Positions 1 to 9,250 of a stretch of DNA of 64,000 nucleotides are shown one piece after another (the first letter of the stretch is position 1; each line of letters opens with the position of its first letter). The stretch lies in contig NZ_JAGTAR010000027.1 in assembly GCF_018156225.1 (NCBI RefSeq), positions 1 through 64,000 of the forward strand, given 5' to 3'. Made by a program: the position numbers and the translations under genes. The notes beneath the pieces are model-generated. The model did not search any database and was not told the origin of the DNA. It saw only the letters and a list, made by a program, of their open reading frames with translations. The DNA is from Carboxylicivirga sediminis (lineage in GTDB: Bacteria; Bacteroidota; Bacteroidia; Bacteroidales; Marinilabiliaceae).

Positions 1-88
<88 letters not shown>

Positions 89-99
89 TTTTTTTAGAG

Positions 100-132
100 A
101 AACCTCTTATTCGAATGAATAAGGGGTTTTTT
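100..132 (+). terminator. Terminator of the rRNA operon
   Basis: An inverted repeat, aacctcttattc pairing with gaataaggggtt with one mismatch-tolerant G-T position, is followed by a run of T. It lies directly after the 5S rRNA and before capA. Confidence 0.8.
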
Positions 133-167
133 GCGTTTAATACTTATTTTTATCGAAAAAACTGATT

Positions 168-1319
168 ATGCGCTTGTATCTATTCATTTTACTACTGCTC
201 CCTCAATTATCCTCAGCTCAGGAGCGCTCTACTCTATCACTTGTGTTTATGGGAGATGTAATGGGGCACGATTCACAAATAAAAAGCGCACGCATTGGAA
301 ACGGCGATCAGTTTGACTATAACAGTTGTTTCAGGTATATAAAAGATGATATTAAGATTGCCGACATCGCTATTGCTAATCTAGAAGTTACACTTGCTGG
401 TCCTCCGCATAAAGGTTACCCGGCTTTTTCATCGCCAGATACCTTAGTAGATGCCTTACAGGAAGCCGGCATTGATGCATTGGTGATGGCCAATAATCAT
501 TGCGTGGATCGGCGAAAGAAGGGCTTAAATCGCACGTGTGATATTTTGGATCAAAAGGGTATGCCGCGCACAGGTGTATTTAAGGACTCGCTTGACAGGG
601 TAAAACACACTCCAATGATCATTGAAAAGAATGGATTTCGAATTGCATTTTTGAATTATACATATGGTACAAACGGCATTCATGTTCAACCTCCAAATAT
701 CGTCAATCATATCGACACAGCCATAATTGCAAAAGATATTCAGGTAGCCATGGCCATGCATGTAGATGAAACGATTGTATGTATGCACTGGGGCTGGGAA
801 TACCAGACGAAACCAAATCCTGAACAAAAGCGTTTGGCAAATTGGCTCAAATCGAAAGGCATAAATATCATTATTGGGTCGCACCCACACGTGCTGCAAC
901 CCATGGAGTTAACAGTGCACAATGAAAGACAGAGTCTTGTGGCCTATAGTATGGGTAATTTTATTTCTAATCAACGGCCGGCTCCTCGCGATGGATCGGC
1001 TTTATTGTTTGTTGAATTAGAAAAGAAGGATGGTATTACAAAAGTTATTAATGCCGAGTATCAGTTAACGTGGGTTTATACACCAATAATTGGCGATAAG
1101 AAGCATTTCTATGTAATGCCGGCAGTTCGGTACAAGAATGCTAAATGGATGCAGGAAACAGCACGAAAACGTATGAATGAATATGTGACAGAAGCGAGAG
1201 AGATATTGAAGTACAATAAGGCTGTTGATGAAAAGAAGTTTAATCAACCGTTAAGCAGGCTTAATGGCTTTCAAATGGATGTTCCGGATGTACATCCTGG
1301 TGGATTGGTAAGTTTATAA
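168..1319 (+). CDS. CapA-family metallophosphatase-like exported protein
   Basis: This 383-residue protein belongs to the CapA/PgsA (YwtB) family, which has a calcineurin-like metallophosphatase fold. It is named after poly-gamma-glutamate capsule synthesis, but most members have no proven substrate. Residues 1-18 form a signal peptide ending SSAQ. The family motifs are in order: GDVMGHD (29-35), NLEVTL (71-76), NNHCVD (109-114), HWGWEY (207-212), GSHPHVLQP (237-245) and YSMGNF. No capB or capC homologue is nearby, so a capsule role is not supported by context. It follows the rRNA operon terminator as a single gene. Confidence 0.85.
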   Translation: MRLYLFILLLLPQLSSAQERSTLSLVFMGDVMGHDSQIKSARIGNGDQFDYNSCFRYIKDDIKIADIAIANLEVTLAGPPHKGYPAFSSPDTLVDALQEAGIDALVMANNHCVDRRKKGLNRTCDILDQKGMPRTGVFKDSLDRVKHTPMIIEKNGFRIAFLNYTYGTNGIHVQPPNIVNHIDTAIIAKDIQVAMAMHVDETIVCMHWGWEYQTKPNPEQKRLANWLKSKGINIIIGSHPHVLQPMELTVHNERQSLVAYSMGNFISNQRPAPRDGSALLFVELEKKDGITKVINAEYQLTWVYTPIIGDKKHFYVMPAVRYKNAKWMQETARKRMNEYVTEAREILKYNKAVDEKKFNQPLSRLNGFQMDVPDVHPGGLVSL

Positions 1320-1351
1320 AATTAAAAAAATGGTGGTTGTTACATATTTTC

Positions 1352-1359
1352 TAAATTTG
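1352..1359 (+). promoter_or_regulatory. Candidate -7 element upstream of cmk
   Basis: TAAATTTG matches the Bacteroidota -7 consensus TAnnTTTG and lies 17 bases before the cmk start. No convincing TTTG/TTG -33 box is seen at the usual 19-21 base distance, so the call is weak. Confidence 0.35.
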
Positions 1360-1376
1360 CATCCAACTAAAATAAA

Positions 1377-2075
1377 ATGATGCACAATAAACAATCAATA
1401 ATTGCAATCGATGGTCATTCGTCGTGCGGGAAAAGTACAGTAGCGAAAGATTTAGCCAAAGAACTTGGGTACGTATATATTGATACAGGTGCCATGTATC
1501 GTTCTGTAACACTTTTTGCCATGCAAAATGGCTTAATTCAGAATGGTAATACCGATGAAGCCACATTAAAAGAACGTCTTGGCGAAATCAACATTTCTTT
1601 TAAATATCAACCGGAAGAAAAGAAGAATGAAGCTTTTTTAAATGGCGTTAGTGTGGAAGATGAAATTCGTAGTCTGGAAGTAAGCAACAACGTGAGTGCT
1701 ATCAGTGCAATTGGTTTTGTCAGGAAAAAGCTGGTGGAGTTGCAGCAGGAAATGGGTAAGGAAGGTGGCATCGTTATGGATGGCCGGGATATCGGAACGG
1801 TTGTTTTCCCAAATGCCGACCTGAAATTGTTTATGACAGCTTCTCCTGAAATCAGAGCTCAGCGACGCTACGATGAATTAACAGCAAAAGGGGATATGGT
1901 AGAATTTGATGCTATCCTTGAGAATGTGAAGCAGCGTGATTACCTCGATAGTACACGCGAAGAAAGTCCGTTAATTCAGGCTGAGGATGCTGTTGTACTG
2001 GATAATAGTCAACTGAATAAAGAAGAACAGCTTGAATGGATCATTAAGGTGCTTAAAGACCGCAATCTGCTTTAG
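1377..2075 (+). CDS. cmk: Cytidylate kinase
   Basis: Cytidylate kinase phosphorylates CMP and dCMP to the diphosphates in cytoplasmic pyrimidine salvage and in recycling of RNA and phospholipid products. The 232-residue length is normal. The P-loop GHSSCGKST is at residues 13-21, the nucleotide-monophosphate site IDTGAMYRS follows at about 35-43, and the DGRDIGT motif is at 135-141. The gene ends three bases before ispH, so the two are surely co-transcribed; this cmk-ispH pairing also occurs in other phyla. Confidence 0.97.
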   Translation: MMHNKQSIIAIDGHSSCGKSTVAKDLAKELGYVYIDTGAMYRSVTLFAMQNGLIQNGNTDEATLKERLGEINISFKYQPEEKKNEAFLNGVSVEDEIRSLEVSNNVSAISAIGFVRKKLVELQQEMGKEGGIVMDGRDIGTVVFPNADLKLFMTASPEIRAQRRYDELTAKGDMVEFDAILENVKQRDYLDSTREESPLIQAEDAVVLDNSQLNKEEQLEWIIKVLKDRNLL

Positions 2076-2078
2076 CTG

Positions 2079-2948
2079 ATGATAACCGTTGATATTGATA
2101 AGTCTTCCGGTTTCTGCTTTGGTGTAAAAAAAGCCATTGAAGCGGCAAGTCAACTACTCAGTGATGGTGAAAGAGTATACTGTGTTGGCGATATTGTGCA
2201 TAACGAGGCTGAATCGACCAGGTTAAATCAACTGGGAATGCGTATCATTGAGCATAATGACTTAGAGCAACTTCAAGATGGAACTGTGCTGTTCAGGGCG
2301 CATGGCGAACCACCTGCCACTTACGATAAAATTAAAGCGTCTGGCTTGAAGCTGCAGGATGCAACCTGTCCGGTGGTGCTTAAGTTACAACAACGAATCA
2401 GACAAGCCTATCTGGAACAAAAGACAGCTGGTGGCCAGATTGTCATTTTTGGTAAACCAGGTCATGCCGAAGTGATAGGCTTAATGGGACAAACTGAAGA
2501 TGAAGCGATAATTATTGAAAGCGAAACGGATATTCACCTCATTGATGCTGAACGGCCCGTTGAAATATTTGCACAAACCACAAAGGACCCCGATAAACTG
2601 GCAAGGCTGGTAAAGCTTATCCAAACCAGATGTCACAATGATGTAAAATGGCACAATACCACTTGTAAGCAGGTAACAGGACGTGTTCCGCGGATAAAGG
2701 AGTTTGCTAAGGCCTATTCAGCGGTGGTTTTTGTTGGTGGAAAGAAGAGTAGTAACGCCCGGGTATTGTTTGATGCCTGTAAACAAGTGAATCCCAATAG
2801 TTTTTTCGTATCCTCAGCTGAAGACGTGAGGACAGAGTGGTTCAATCCAGACACTTCTTCTGTTGGCGTATGTGGAGCTACATCTACCCCCAACTGGCTA
2901 ATGGAACAAGTTGCCAACTATATCAGGACGATTTCGATGCCACGATAA
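2079..2948 (+). CDS. ispH: 4-hydroxy-3-methylbut-2-enyl diphosphate reductase
   Basis: IspH (LytB) catalyses the last step of the non-mevalonate isoprenoid pathway, reducing HMBPP to IPP and DMAPP with a [4Fe-4S] cluster. The three cluster cysteines are visible at about residues 13 (GFCFGV), 97 (ATCPVV) and 196 (TTCKQV), and the conserved histidines fall at about 41, 75 and 129. At 289 residues the length is normal. The third-cysteine context (NTTCKQVTGR) differs from the common NTIC-AT--RQ form but is acceptable. The gene is in an operon with cmk and is followed by a strong terminator. Confidence 0.96.
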   Translation: MITVDIDKSSGFCFGVKKAIEAASQLLSDGERVYCVGDIVHNEAESTRLNQLGMRIIEHNDLEQLQDGTVLFRAHGEPPATYDKIKASGLKLQDATCPVVLKLQQRIRQAYLEQKTAGGQIVIFGKPGHAEVIGLMGQTEDEAIIIESETDIHLIDAERPVEIFAQTTKDPDKLARLVKLIQTRCHNDVKWHNTTCKQVTGRVPRIKEFAKAYSAVVFVGGKKSSNARVLFDACKQVNPNSFFVSSAEDVRTEWFNPDTSSVGVCGATSTPNWLMEQVANYIRTISMPR

Positions 2949-2961
2949 TTAAAGAACTGAT

Positions 2962-2993
2962 AGCCCTTGACCAGATGGAAAGGGCTTTTTTTA
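2962..2993 (+). terminator. Terminator after ispH
   Basis: AGCCCTT and AAGGGCT form a 7-bp stem followed by seven T residues. Confidence 0.85.
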
Positions 2994-3015
2994 TAAACTC
3001 TAAAACCAAATAGAA

Positions 3016-3384
3016 ATGAATTATTTTATTGCAGCATTAAAAAAGTATGCTGATTTCTCAGGAAGGGCAAGAAGAAAAGAGTATTGGATGTTTGTTTTAT
3101 TTTATACACTTTTTGCAATGGTTGCGGGAATTCTTGATGTCATGATCATCAGCACAGCTGGTATTTATTTTACTCCAATACTTACATTGTTTTTATTGGG
3201 AATGATCATCCCAACATTGGCAATTAGTGTGCGCCGCATGCACGATATTGGTAAAAGTGACGCAATGATTCTGATTCCGATGGTGCCATTCATTGGCAGT
3301 ATATGGTACCTTATTCTAACCGTAACAGAAGGTAATGTAGGAGATAATCAGTATGGACCCCATCCAAAAGCAACATCTTTCTGA
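3016..3384 (+). CDS. DUF805 membrane protein
   Basis: This 122-residue inner-membrane protein belongs to DUF805 (YhaH/YhaI-like). The N-terminal signature FSGRARRKEYWMF is at about residues 14-26 and is followed by three or four hydrophobic segments. The conserved RRMHDIGKS stretch sits near residues 73-81 between the later membrane segments. The function of the family is unknown. The gene stands alone between two terminators. Confidence 0.85.
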   Translation: MNYFIAALKKYADFSGRARRKEYWMFVLFYTLFAMVAGILDVMIISTAGIYFTPILTLFLLGMIIPTLAISVRRMHDIGKSDAMILIPMVPFIGSIWYLILTVTEGNVGDNQYGPHPKATSF

Positions 3385-3431
3385 TACTGTGATTATGCTA
3401 TGATATTTACAAGTCATTTGTAATTGGCTTT

Positions 3432-3464
3432 GCCCGGATAGAACTTCTATTCGGGCTTTTTTAT
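3432..3464 (+). terminator. Terminator after the DUF805 gene
   Basis: GCCCGGATAGAA pairs with TTCTATTCGGGC with one mismatch and is followed by a T-run. Confidence 0.85.
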
Positions 3465-3548
3465 TTATAAAAGGTAAAAATTACTCGTTTTGTCATTTAA
3501 CAATGTAATTTGAACACAATTATACCCTTAGGATTAAAAAGCATCTGT

Positions 3549-3556
3549 TATTTTTG
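3549..3556 (+). promoter_or_regulatory. Candidate -7 element of the HlyD/TolC operon
   Basis: TATTTTTG fits TAnnTTTG about 50 bases upstream of the lipoprotein start. The -33 region reads cttagg and is poor, so confidence is low. Confidence 0.35.
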
Positions 3557-3608
3557 TGGCAACCTGAAAGTATTTGGTCTTAGAGGCCGGTTTCAACACT
3601 AGAATCTT

Positions 3609-4823
3609 ATGAATCGATCGATTATTCTGCATAGCCTAAAAGTTGCATCATTTTTTACATTGATAATATGTCTTACTGCTTGTCAGGCTAAATCCGGCAC
3701 TGGCACCTACGAAACCTACGTGGTTGATAAAGGCAATATTGAAACATGGGAGTCAACAGCTGGTTTTGTTGAGCCTGCCAATGAAGTTTTGCTGCTAAGT
3801 CCTACTGCCAGTATCATTACCAGTATTCTTAAAGAACCTGGCCAGGAAGTGAAGGAGGGTGAAACAATATTGGTGCTAAACACCAAAGAGGTGGAAGATA
3901 AAATAGAACAGCTCAATGATAATTTGGCTGTTATGCAGAATAACCTTGAAAAAACCCGATTGGCAGCACGCAGCAATAAAGCAGATCTATCACACAACAT
4001 CGAAACCAAGAAACTGAAAATCTCATCGATTAAAGCCACCTTGGCCGACCAGGAACAGCTGCTTGAAGTTGGGGGAATTTCGCCTGCCAAGTTTGATGAA
4101 ACAAAGCAACAACTGGTTTTAGCCGAGAAAGAATTGCAACTGGTTCAGCAGAAGAGTGCGATTAAATTACAGCAATTGGAGGCCGATGAAAAGGGGCTGT
4201 TGCTGCAAATTGATATTAAACAGAAGGAAATTAAACACCAACAGGAACTCTTAGAAAGCCTACAGGTAAAAGCTCCTTCCGATGGCATTATTTTGGCCAT
4301 ACATGGAAAGAAAGGCGAGAAGATTCAGGGTGATAAATTATTAGTTAGCCTGTCGGATTTAACCTGTTTTAAAATACAGGCTACGATAGATAGTAAATTT
4401 CGCGACATGGTAAAAACTGGTAAGCGCGCATATGTGGTGGTTGATAATACCAGGCTTGAAGGTCGTATTGGCACCATCATGCCTCAGCTGAAAGACGGTA
4501 ACTTAGAGTTCTCGGTGCATCTGACCAATAGCCAGCATCCAAAGCTTATTCCTAATCAAAAAGTAGACATACAAATAGTAAAACGTGCCCGATACGATGT
4601 GCTTCGCATTAAGAAAGGAGCCATGATTAGCAACAAAAAAGTGCAACACGTATATGTTGTTAATGGCGATAGTGCCAATCAAAAAGAGTTGAAACTTGGT
4701 CTGGCAACCGATGAATACATTGAAGTGCAGGAAGGACTGGAAGAGGGTGATGAAGTGGTGATATCCACTGTATCGGCCATTGGAAAAGAGACATCGGTAA
4801 GTTTAGAAAAATTAAAAAAATAG
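3609..4823 (+). CDS. HlyD-family periplasmic adaptor lipoprotein
   Basis: This 404-residue membrane-fusion protein would bridge an inner-membrane transporter and the outer-membrane channel encoded next to it. A lipoprotein signal with lipobox LTAC puts the lipidated cysteine at residue 25. A split biotinyl/lipoyl-like region (about 45-90 and 220-250) brackets a long charged coiled coil of roughly 90-215, followed by beta-barrel and membrane-proximal regions. The gene ends four bases before the TolC-like gene. No MacB, RND or ABC permease is adjacent, which is unusual for this class. Confidence 0.85.
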   Translation: MNRSIILHSLKVASFFTLIICLTACQAKSGTGTYETYVVDKGNIETWESTAGFVEPANEVLLLSPTASIITSILKEPGQEVKEGETILVLNTKEVEDKIEQLNDNLAVMQNNLEKTRLAARSNKADLSHNIETKKLKISSIKATLADQEQLLEVGGISPAKFDETKQQLVLAEKELQLVQQKSAIKLQQLEADEKGLLLQIDIKQKEIKHQQELLESLQVKAPSDGIILAIHGKKGEKIQGDKLLVSLSDLTCFKIQATIDSKFRDMVKTGKRAYVVVDNTRLEGRIGTIMPQLKDGNLEFSVHLTNSQHPKLIPNQKVDIQIVKRARYDVLRIKKGAMISNKKVQHVYVVNGDSANQKELKLGLATDEYIEVQEGLEEGDEVVISTVSAIGKETSVSLEKLKK

Positions 4824-4827
4824 AAGG

Positions 4828-6342
4828 ATGAGACGTGTTGGAATATTAATACTGGCTGTCTTAATCGTATCTAACAGCAGGGCGCAGTCAAATGAGAAGG
4901 ATACATTTAGCTTAACACTACAAAATGTGGTTGATTTAGCCATCAATCAATCATCATCGGTTAAATATGCTCAAAACCGCTATGAAAATTACTATTGGCG
5001 ATGGAAGAACTTTCAGGCACAGTTCAGGCCACAGTTGGTGGTAGAAGGTAATTTGCCCAACTATTATGAGGGCACAGAGCCGGTAAAACAAGGGGATGGT
5101 AGTATTGAATTTAGAGAAGTGGGCCGATTTAATAATAACGTCGCGCTTTCGGTTAATCAATCAATTCCTCAAACAGGCACAAGAATATATGCCAGTAGTT
5201 CGGTTATCCGAAATCAGGATTTACTAAAAGATGAAGTCAGTTTCTCAGGAGACCCTTATAAAATTGGATTTACACAACCGGTTTTTGCCTATAACTGGAT
5301 GAAGTGGGCACTAAAAACAGAGCCAATGGTGTACAATGAGGCTCAGAAAGATTTTGTTGAAACCATTGAAGAAATATCCCGCAATGCCACCTGGCGATTC
5401 TTTAAGTATTTAAGGGTGCAGACCAATTATAAGCTCGCCGAAAATAACCTGGCGAACAGTAAGGACAACTTGCGTATTGCAGAGACAAAGCGTAAACTGG
5501 GAACTATCTCTGAGAATGATTATTCCCGCATTCGGCTGTCGGTGCTAACTGCACAAAAGTCACTGACACAGGCCAGTATGGATTTAAAAAATGCTGACTT
5601 TGAACTAAAGTCCTACATTGGTCTTGACCAACATACACAAATTGAGCTGATTATGCCCCTCAATATGTTTTTATTCCAGGTCGATCCCGAGATGGCCTTA
5701 AGTGAGGCACTCGAAAACCGCAAAGAAACAACCCAATATAAACGACGCCTGGTGGAAGCTGAACGTGAACTGACCAAAGCTAAGCGGGGAAATGGTTTAT
5801 CTGCCACCCTGCATGGTAGTTACGGAACATCAAACATTGCCTACGACTGGCCCGGGGTGTATGATGAACCGGCCAACCAGAAGTATTTGCGATTATCATT
5901 CTCCATTCCAATTCTTGATTGGGGCAAATCATCATCCAATGTTAAATTGGCAGAAAGCAGACGCGACCTGGTGGTATTTGATGTGGAGCGCGATAGAGAA
6001 AATTTTGAGCGAACCGTTGTAGTTCAGGTCGAACAATTTAGCCTGTTGAAGGCACAGTTAGAAATTGCAGAAGAAGCTGATTTGGTGGCTAATAATGGCT
6101 ATATGATTGCGCTTAAGAAGTTCCAGAATGGTGAGATAAGTATTGCAGACCTGAATATTTCGCTGTCGGAGCGGGAGAAGGCTAAGCGTGACTATATAAA
6201 TTCGTTGGAAACCTATTGGGTGGCCTATTACCGTTTACGAGAACTAACCCTCTATGATTTTGAGAAAGGGCAAAAAATCATGTATGATAATCCGCTTCTG
6301 GGAGGATTGCTCAAAAAGGCAAAACCAGTTGATAACATATAA
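4828..6342 (+). CDS. TolC-family outer-membrane efflux protein
   Basis: This 504-residue TolC-like channel has a signal peptide ending NSRAQ at about residue 20. Two repeats rich in alpha-helical coiled coil carry the typical pattern: LTLQNVVDLAINQS near the start of the first, and a second half with LSFSIPILDWGKSS near residues 355-370. It should form the outer-membrane exit duct for the adaptor upstream. The partner inner-membrane pump must be encoded elsewhere. Substrate cannot be told from sequence. Confidence 0.88.
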   Translation: MRRVGILILAVLIVSNSRAQSNEKDTFSLTLQNVVDLAINQSSSVKYAQNRYENYYWRWKNFQAQFRPQLVVEGNLPNYYEGTEPVKQGDGSIEFREVGRFNNNVALSVNQSIPQTGTRIYASSSVIRNQDLLKDEVSFSGDPYKIGFTQPVFAYNWMKWALKTEPMVYNEAQKDFVETIEEISRNATWRFFKYLRVQTNYKLAENNLANSKDNLRIAETKRKLGTISENDYSRIRLSVLTAQKSLTQASMDLKNADFELKSYIGLDQHTQIELIMPLNMFLFQVDPEMALSEALENRKETTQYKRRLVEAERELTKAKRGNGLSATLHGSYGTSNIAYDWPGVYDEPANQKYLRLSFSIPILDWGKSSSNVKLAESRRDLVVFDVERDRENFERTVVVQVEQFSLLKAQLEIAEEADLVANNGYMIALKKFQNGEISIADLNISLSEREKAKRDYINSLETYWVAYYRLRELTLYDFEKGQKIMYDNPLLGGLLKKAKPVDNI

Positions 6343-6353
6343 TAGCGTAGCTC

Positions 6354-6545
6354 ATGGATGGCCGATATAGAACTAACATTAAGCCGGGTGACAATGTAAG
6401 TATTGTCCTCAAACAGCATCAGCGAACAGGTCAGTTGACCGAGGGTGTTGTCAAGGATATATTGACCAAGAGCAGCTTTCATCCGCATGGTATAAAAGTA
6501 CGCTTAGAAGATGGCCAGGTTGGAAGGGTAAAAAAGATAGTATAA
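6354..6545 (+). CDS. ywbE: YwbE-family small protein
   Basis: This 63-residue protein matches the YwbE family (DUF2196) over its whole length: IKPGDNVSIVLKQ, QRTGQLTEGVVKDILT, HPHGIKVRLEDGQVGRVK. The fold is KOW/SH3-like and the function is unknown, possibly nucleic-acid related. It sits 11 bases after the TolC-like gene on the same strand, perhaps by read-through, and converges with the NUDIX gene. Confidence 0.9.
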   Translation: MDGRYRTNIKPGDNVSIVLKQHQRTGQLTEGVVKDILTKSSFHPHGIKVRLEDGQVGRVKKIV

Positions 6546-6550
6546 GTAGG

Positions 6551-6994
6551 TTAAACTTTAACTACCTGGCGTTTCACAAACTCTTCCATCACAGGCAGGT
6601 CAGCATCCGCCCAATTGAGTGATTTAAGTTCTTCAAGTGAGAACCAGCTAACCTTTTCGTGTTCTACCGCTGTAACGGTGCCTTCTTTTATTGAACAAAT
6701 AAACGGAATTAGTTCAATTGTTTTATCCGGGTAGGAGTGAATAGTTGGAGTAAGTGACTCACTAACTGTGATAAGGATATTTAGTTCTTCCTTAATTTCA
6801 CGGATGACACATTCTTCCGCAGTTTCGCCTTTATCAATTTTGCCACCAGGAAATTCCCATTTCCAGCTTTGACTCATTTGCCTGCTGCGTAAAGCAGCCA
6901 GTATTCTGCCATTATCAACAATAATAGCACAAGTTACCTGTATTAACTCATTTGTAGTAGAACTCATTTCGAATAGCAATATGCTAACCTTCAA
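6551..6994 (-). CDS. NUDIX hydrolase, MutT-like
   Basis: This is a (deoxy)nucleoside triphosphate pyrophosphohydrolase of the MutT group, likely an 8-oxo-dGTP or related pool-sanitising enzyme. The NUDIX box is complete: G51-x5-E57-x7-R65-E66-x2-E69-E70-L71. The start could be the listed ATG (147 residues) or an ATG nine codons further in (MSSTTNEL), which better fits the usual 130-140 residue length. Its end faces ywbE only five bases away. Confidence 0.88.
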   Translation of the reverse strand: MKVSILLFEMSSTTNELIQVTCAIIVDNGRILAALRSRQMSQSWKWEFPGGKIDKGETAEECVIREIKEELNILITVSESLTPTIHSYPDKTIELIPFICSIKEGTVTAVEHEKVSWFSLEELKSLNWADADLPVMEEFVKRQVVKV

Positions 6995-7258
6995 TTAATG
7001 AAGATTTGTGTGTTTTGGGTTTAGACGGGCATAAAAGTAATAAAACTCATTAAACCTGCAAGTGCATAGTTAATTAGTCATAAAGATTGATATTGAATAG
7101 CTTTATTGCTCTAAAATGGAAAAGTCGCACCAAATTGCTTATGCATCATTACCTGCTAATAAGTATTCAGAATCGGATAATTAAGATTTGTTAAGTCGCA
7201 TAAAAAGGTAGGAAATGGTAAAAATTAAAAATAAATTTGGACAAATGCAGCCAGGTGA

Positions 7259-8353
7259 ATGGCCGCTCATAATGTAAAAAACATGCTATTACTTTTTGTT
7301 TATCTATTTCTGGCACTGTTCATTTCCTTCCTCTGTTCAATTATGGAAGCAGTGCTGTTATCAACACCCCAGTCTTTTTTATTTGTTAAAAGTGGCGAGG
7401 GTAAATCCTGGGCAGCTTATTTTGCCGGTTTGAAGAGTAACATTGATAAGCCACTCTCAGCTATACTATCGCTTAATACAGTCGCACATACTGTTGGGGC
7501 TGCCGGAGTGGGTGCTCAGGCCATTAAAGTGTTTGGTGAAGCTTCTTTTGGCATTGTTTCGGCTATATTAACCATCCTTATTCTGGTTATTACTGAGATT
7601 ATTCCAAAAACTATCGGGGCCAATTACTGGCGAAATCTGGCCAGGTTCTCAGCAATTGTCATTAAGGCCATGATGTTTGTGACCTATCCTCTGGTGGTGA
7701 TGTCGGCAGTAATAACCCGCGCCCTATCTGGCAATAAGGATGAAAAAACCACCAGTAGAGAAGAGATTGCAGCATTGGCTACCATTGGTGCCGACGAAGG
7801 TATTTTTAATGCCAAAGAGCACAAGATAATCCAAAACCTGCTTAAGCTGAGAAATATAAAGGTGAAGGAAATCATGACGCCACGGATTGTAGTAGCTATT
7901 GCCAATGAGGAGATGCTACTACAGGATTTTCTTAACAACAAGGAATACCTCAATTTTTCGCGTATACCCGTTTATTCAGGACATGATGAGAATATTACTG
8001 GCTATGTTTTCAGACAGGAAGTGTTCGAAAATCTGGCTGAAGATCATCATGATTTAAAGCTTAAAGATATCAGGCGTGATATTGTTATGGTGGCTTATTC
8101 AACTGTGTTGTTTGAAATATGGGAGAAGCTGATGAAGCAAAAAGAACATATCGCGTTGGTGGTGGACGAATACGGTGGTATGGATGGCATTGTAACTATG
8201 GAAGACATTATTGAAACGCTTCTGGGGCTTGAAATTGTTGATGAAAAAGACACAGTAACAGATATGCAGGAATATGCGCGTCAGCGTTGGAAAGCCCGTA
8301 TGGCCAAATACCAGCAGGCGGGGAATCAAAATAAGAGCAATGAGCCCCAATAA
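7259..8353 (+). CDS. CNNM-domain / CBS-pair membrane protein
   Basis: The protein (364 residues) belongs to the haemolysin-C/CorC/CNNM family. An N-terminal CNNM (DUF21) domain with about four membrane segments covers residues 5-165, then a CBS pair at about 195-320, with the typical VDEYGGMDGIVTMEDIIE stretch near 300-317. The C-terminal CorC_HlyC domain found in longer relatives is missing. Family members are linked to Mg2+ or Co2+ export. An internal ATG at 7283 (MLLLFVYLF) is an alternative start. Its last bases overlap the next gene, so translation is coupled. Confidence 0.88.
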   Translation: MAAHNVKNMLLLFVYLFLALFISFLCSIMEAVLLSTPQSFLFVKSGEGKSWAAYFAGLKSNIDKPLSAILSLNTVAHTVGAAGVGAQAIKVFGEASFGIVSAILTILILVITEIIPKTIGANYWRNLARFSAIVIKAMMFVTYPLVVMSAVITRALSGNKDEKTTSREEIAALATIGADEGIFNAKEHKIIQNLLKLRNIKVKEIMTPRIVVAIANEEMLLQDFLNNKEYLNFSRIPVYSGHDENITGYVFRQEVFENLAEDHHDLKLKDIRRDIVMVAYSTVLFEIWEKLMKQKEHIALVVDEYGGMDGIVTMEDIIETLLGLEIVDEKDTVTDMQEYARQRWKARMAKYQQAGNQNKSNEPQ

Positions 8354-8762
8354 TGGCCATTACCTGTTTGTGTATGGCACCCTATTAAATAATTCGGATC
8401 ACCCGATGGCTACCTATTTGAATCAACAGGCAAAGTTTATCACATCGGGCTTTTTAGTGGGCAAATTATACAAAGTGGATGACTATCCCGGAGCTATCGT
8501 TACCCAACAAATTGATGAAAGGGTGTATGGCCAGATCTACAGCCTGCTAAGTGAAGAACAAGTGCTGAATGAGTTGGATAAATATGAGGAGACAGGAGTT
8601 GATTTTTCTGAGCCCTGTGAGTACATTAGAGAGGTAGTCGAGGTATTTGATGACTTTGGAATGGTATTCAACTGTTGGGTGTACCTATATAACTGGCCGG
8701 TTGACGACTTGGTTCATATCCCATCAGGTAATTATCGGGCATATCTTACCCAGACTTCGTAA
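8340..8762 (+). CDS. Gamma-glutamylcyclotransferase-like (AIG2) protein
   Basis: This 140-residue protein has the GGCT/AIG2 fold signature YLFVYGTLL (residues 8-16) and a LDKYEE stretch that supplies the usual catalytic glutamate. These enzymes form 5-oxoproline from gamma-glutamyl peptides or act on related amines; the substrate here is unknown. The start chosen is the ATG at 8340, which overlaps the end of the CNNM gene by 14 bases; a longer open frame upstream lacks similarity to the family. Confidence 0.85.
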   Translation: MSPNNGHYLFVYGTLLNNSDHPMATYLNQQAKFITSGFLVGKLYKVDDYPGAIVTQQIDERVYGQIYSLLSEEQVLNELDKYEETGVDFSEPCEYIREVVEVFDDFGMVFNCWVYLYNWPVDDLVHIPSGNYRAYLTQTS

Positions 8763-8785
8763 ACATCTTGTATTGAATTATTGCG

Positions 8786-9217
8786 ATGACATATACCGAG
8801 TTTGCATTAAGATTGGTAATAGCACTGGGAGCAGGATTTCTCATTGGTTTTGAGCGAAGTTGGCACCATAAGTCAGCTGGTTTAAGAACTATTACGCTGG
8901 TGACGATAGGTTCGGCTTTGTATGTGATGTTATCGGTTAATATTACGCAAACAGAGGGTGATGTTACACGCATTATTGCCCAGGTAGTTTCAGGTATAGG
9001 TTTTCTGGGTGCAGGCATTATATTTAAAGAAGGTGTTAATGTGCATGGCCTGACGACAGCTGCAACAGTCTGGTGTAGCTCAGCCATTGGTTGCCTGGCC
9101 GGAGCAGGCTATCACATCGAAGCTATCATAGCTACGGTGCTGGTTTTAGCCATTAACTCAGTGATGTTATTACTCGATAAACACCTTGAGAACAGAGGAG
9201 AGGGAGAGAAAGAATAG
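8786..9217 (+). CDS. MgtC/SapB-family membrane protein
   Basis: This 143-residue inner-membrane protein has four or five hydrophobic segments and the family signatures GAGFLIGFERSWHHKSAGLRT and SGIGFLGAGIIFKEG. MgtC proteins help growth at low Mg2+ and modulate the F-type ATPase in some species; many homologues are housekeeping membrane proteins. It follows the CNNM and GGCT-like genes on the same strand, so a shared link to divalent cations is possible but not proved. Confidence 0.92.
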   Translation: MTYTEFALRLVIALGAGFLIGFERSWHHKSAGLRTITLVTIGSALYVMLSVNITQTEGDVTRIIAQVVSGIGFLGAGIIFKEGVNVHGLTTAATVWCSSAIGCLAGAGYHIEAIIATVLVLAINSVMLLLDKHLENRGEGEKE

Positions 9218-9245
9218 GGGTATAATCTAAGATAATACCCCTTTG
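9216..9245 (+). terminator. Terminator between mgtC-like and Ntn-hydrolase genes
   Basis: AGGGGTAT pairs with ATACCCCT across a short loop. It lies between convergent genes and may act in both directions. The T-run is short. Confidence 0.6.
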
Positions 9246-9250
9246 ATATT

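Noticed and set aside
131-316. Open frame overlapping the start of the CapA-like gene
   Set aside because: It runs in another frame of a well-supported gene and starts in the rRNA terminator.
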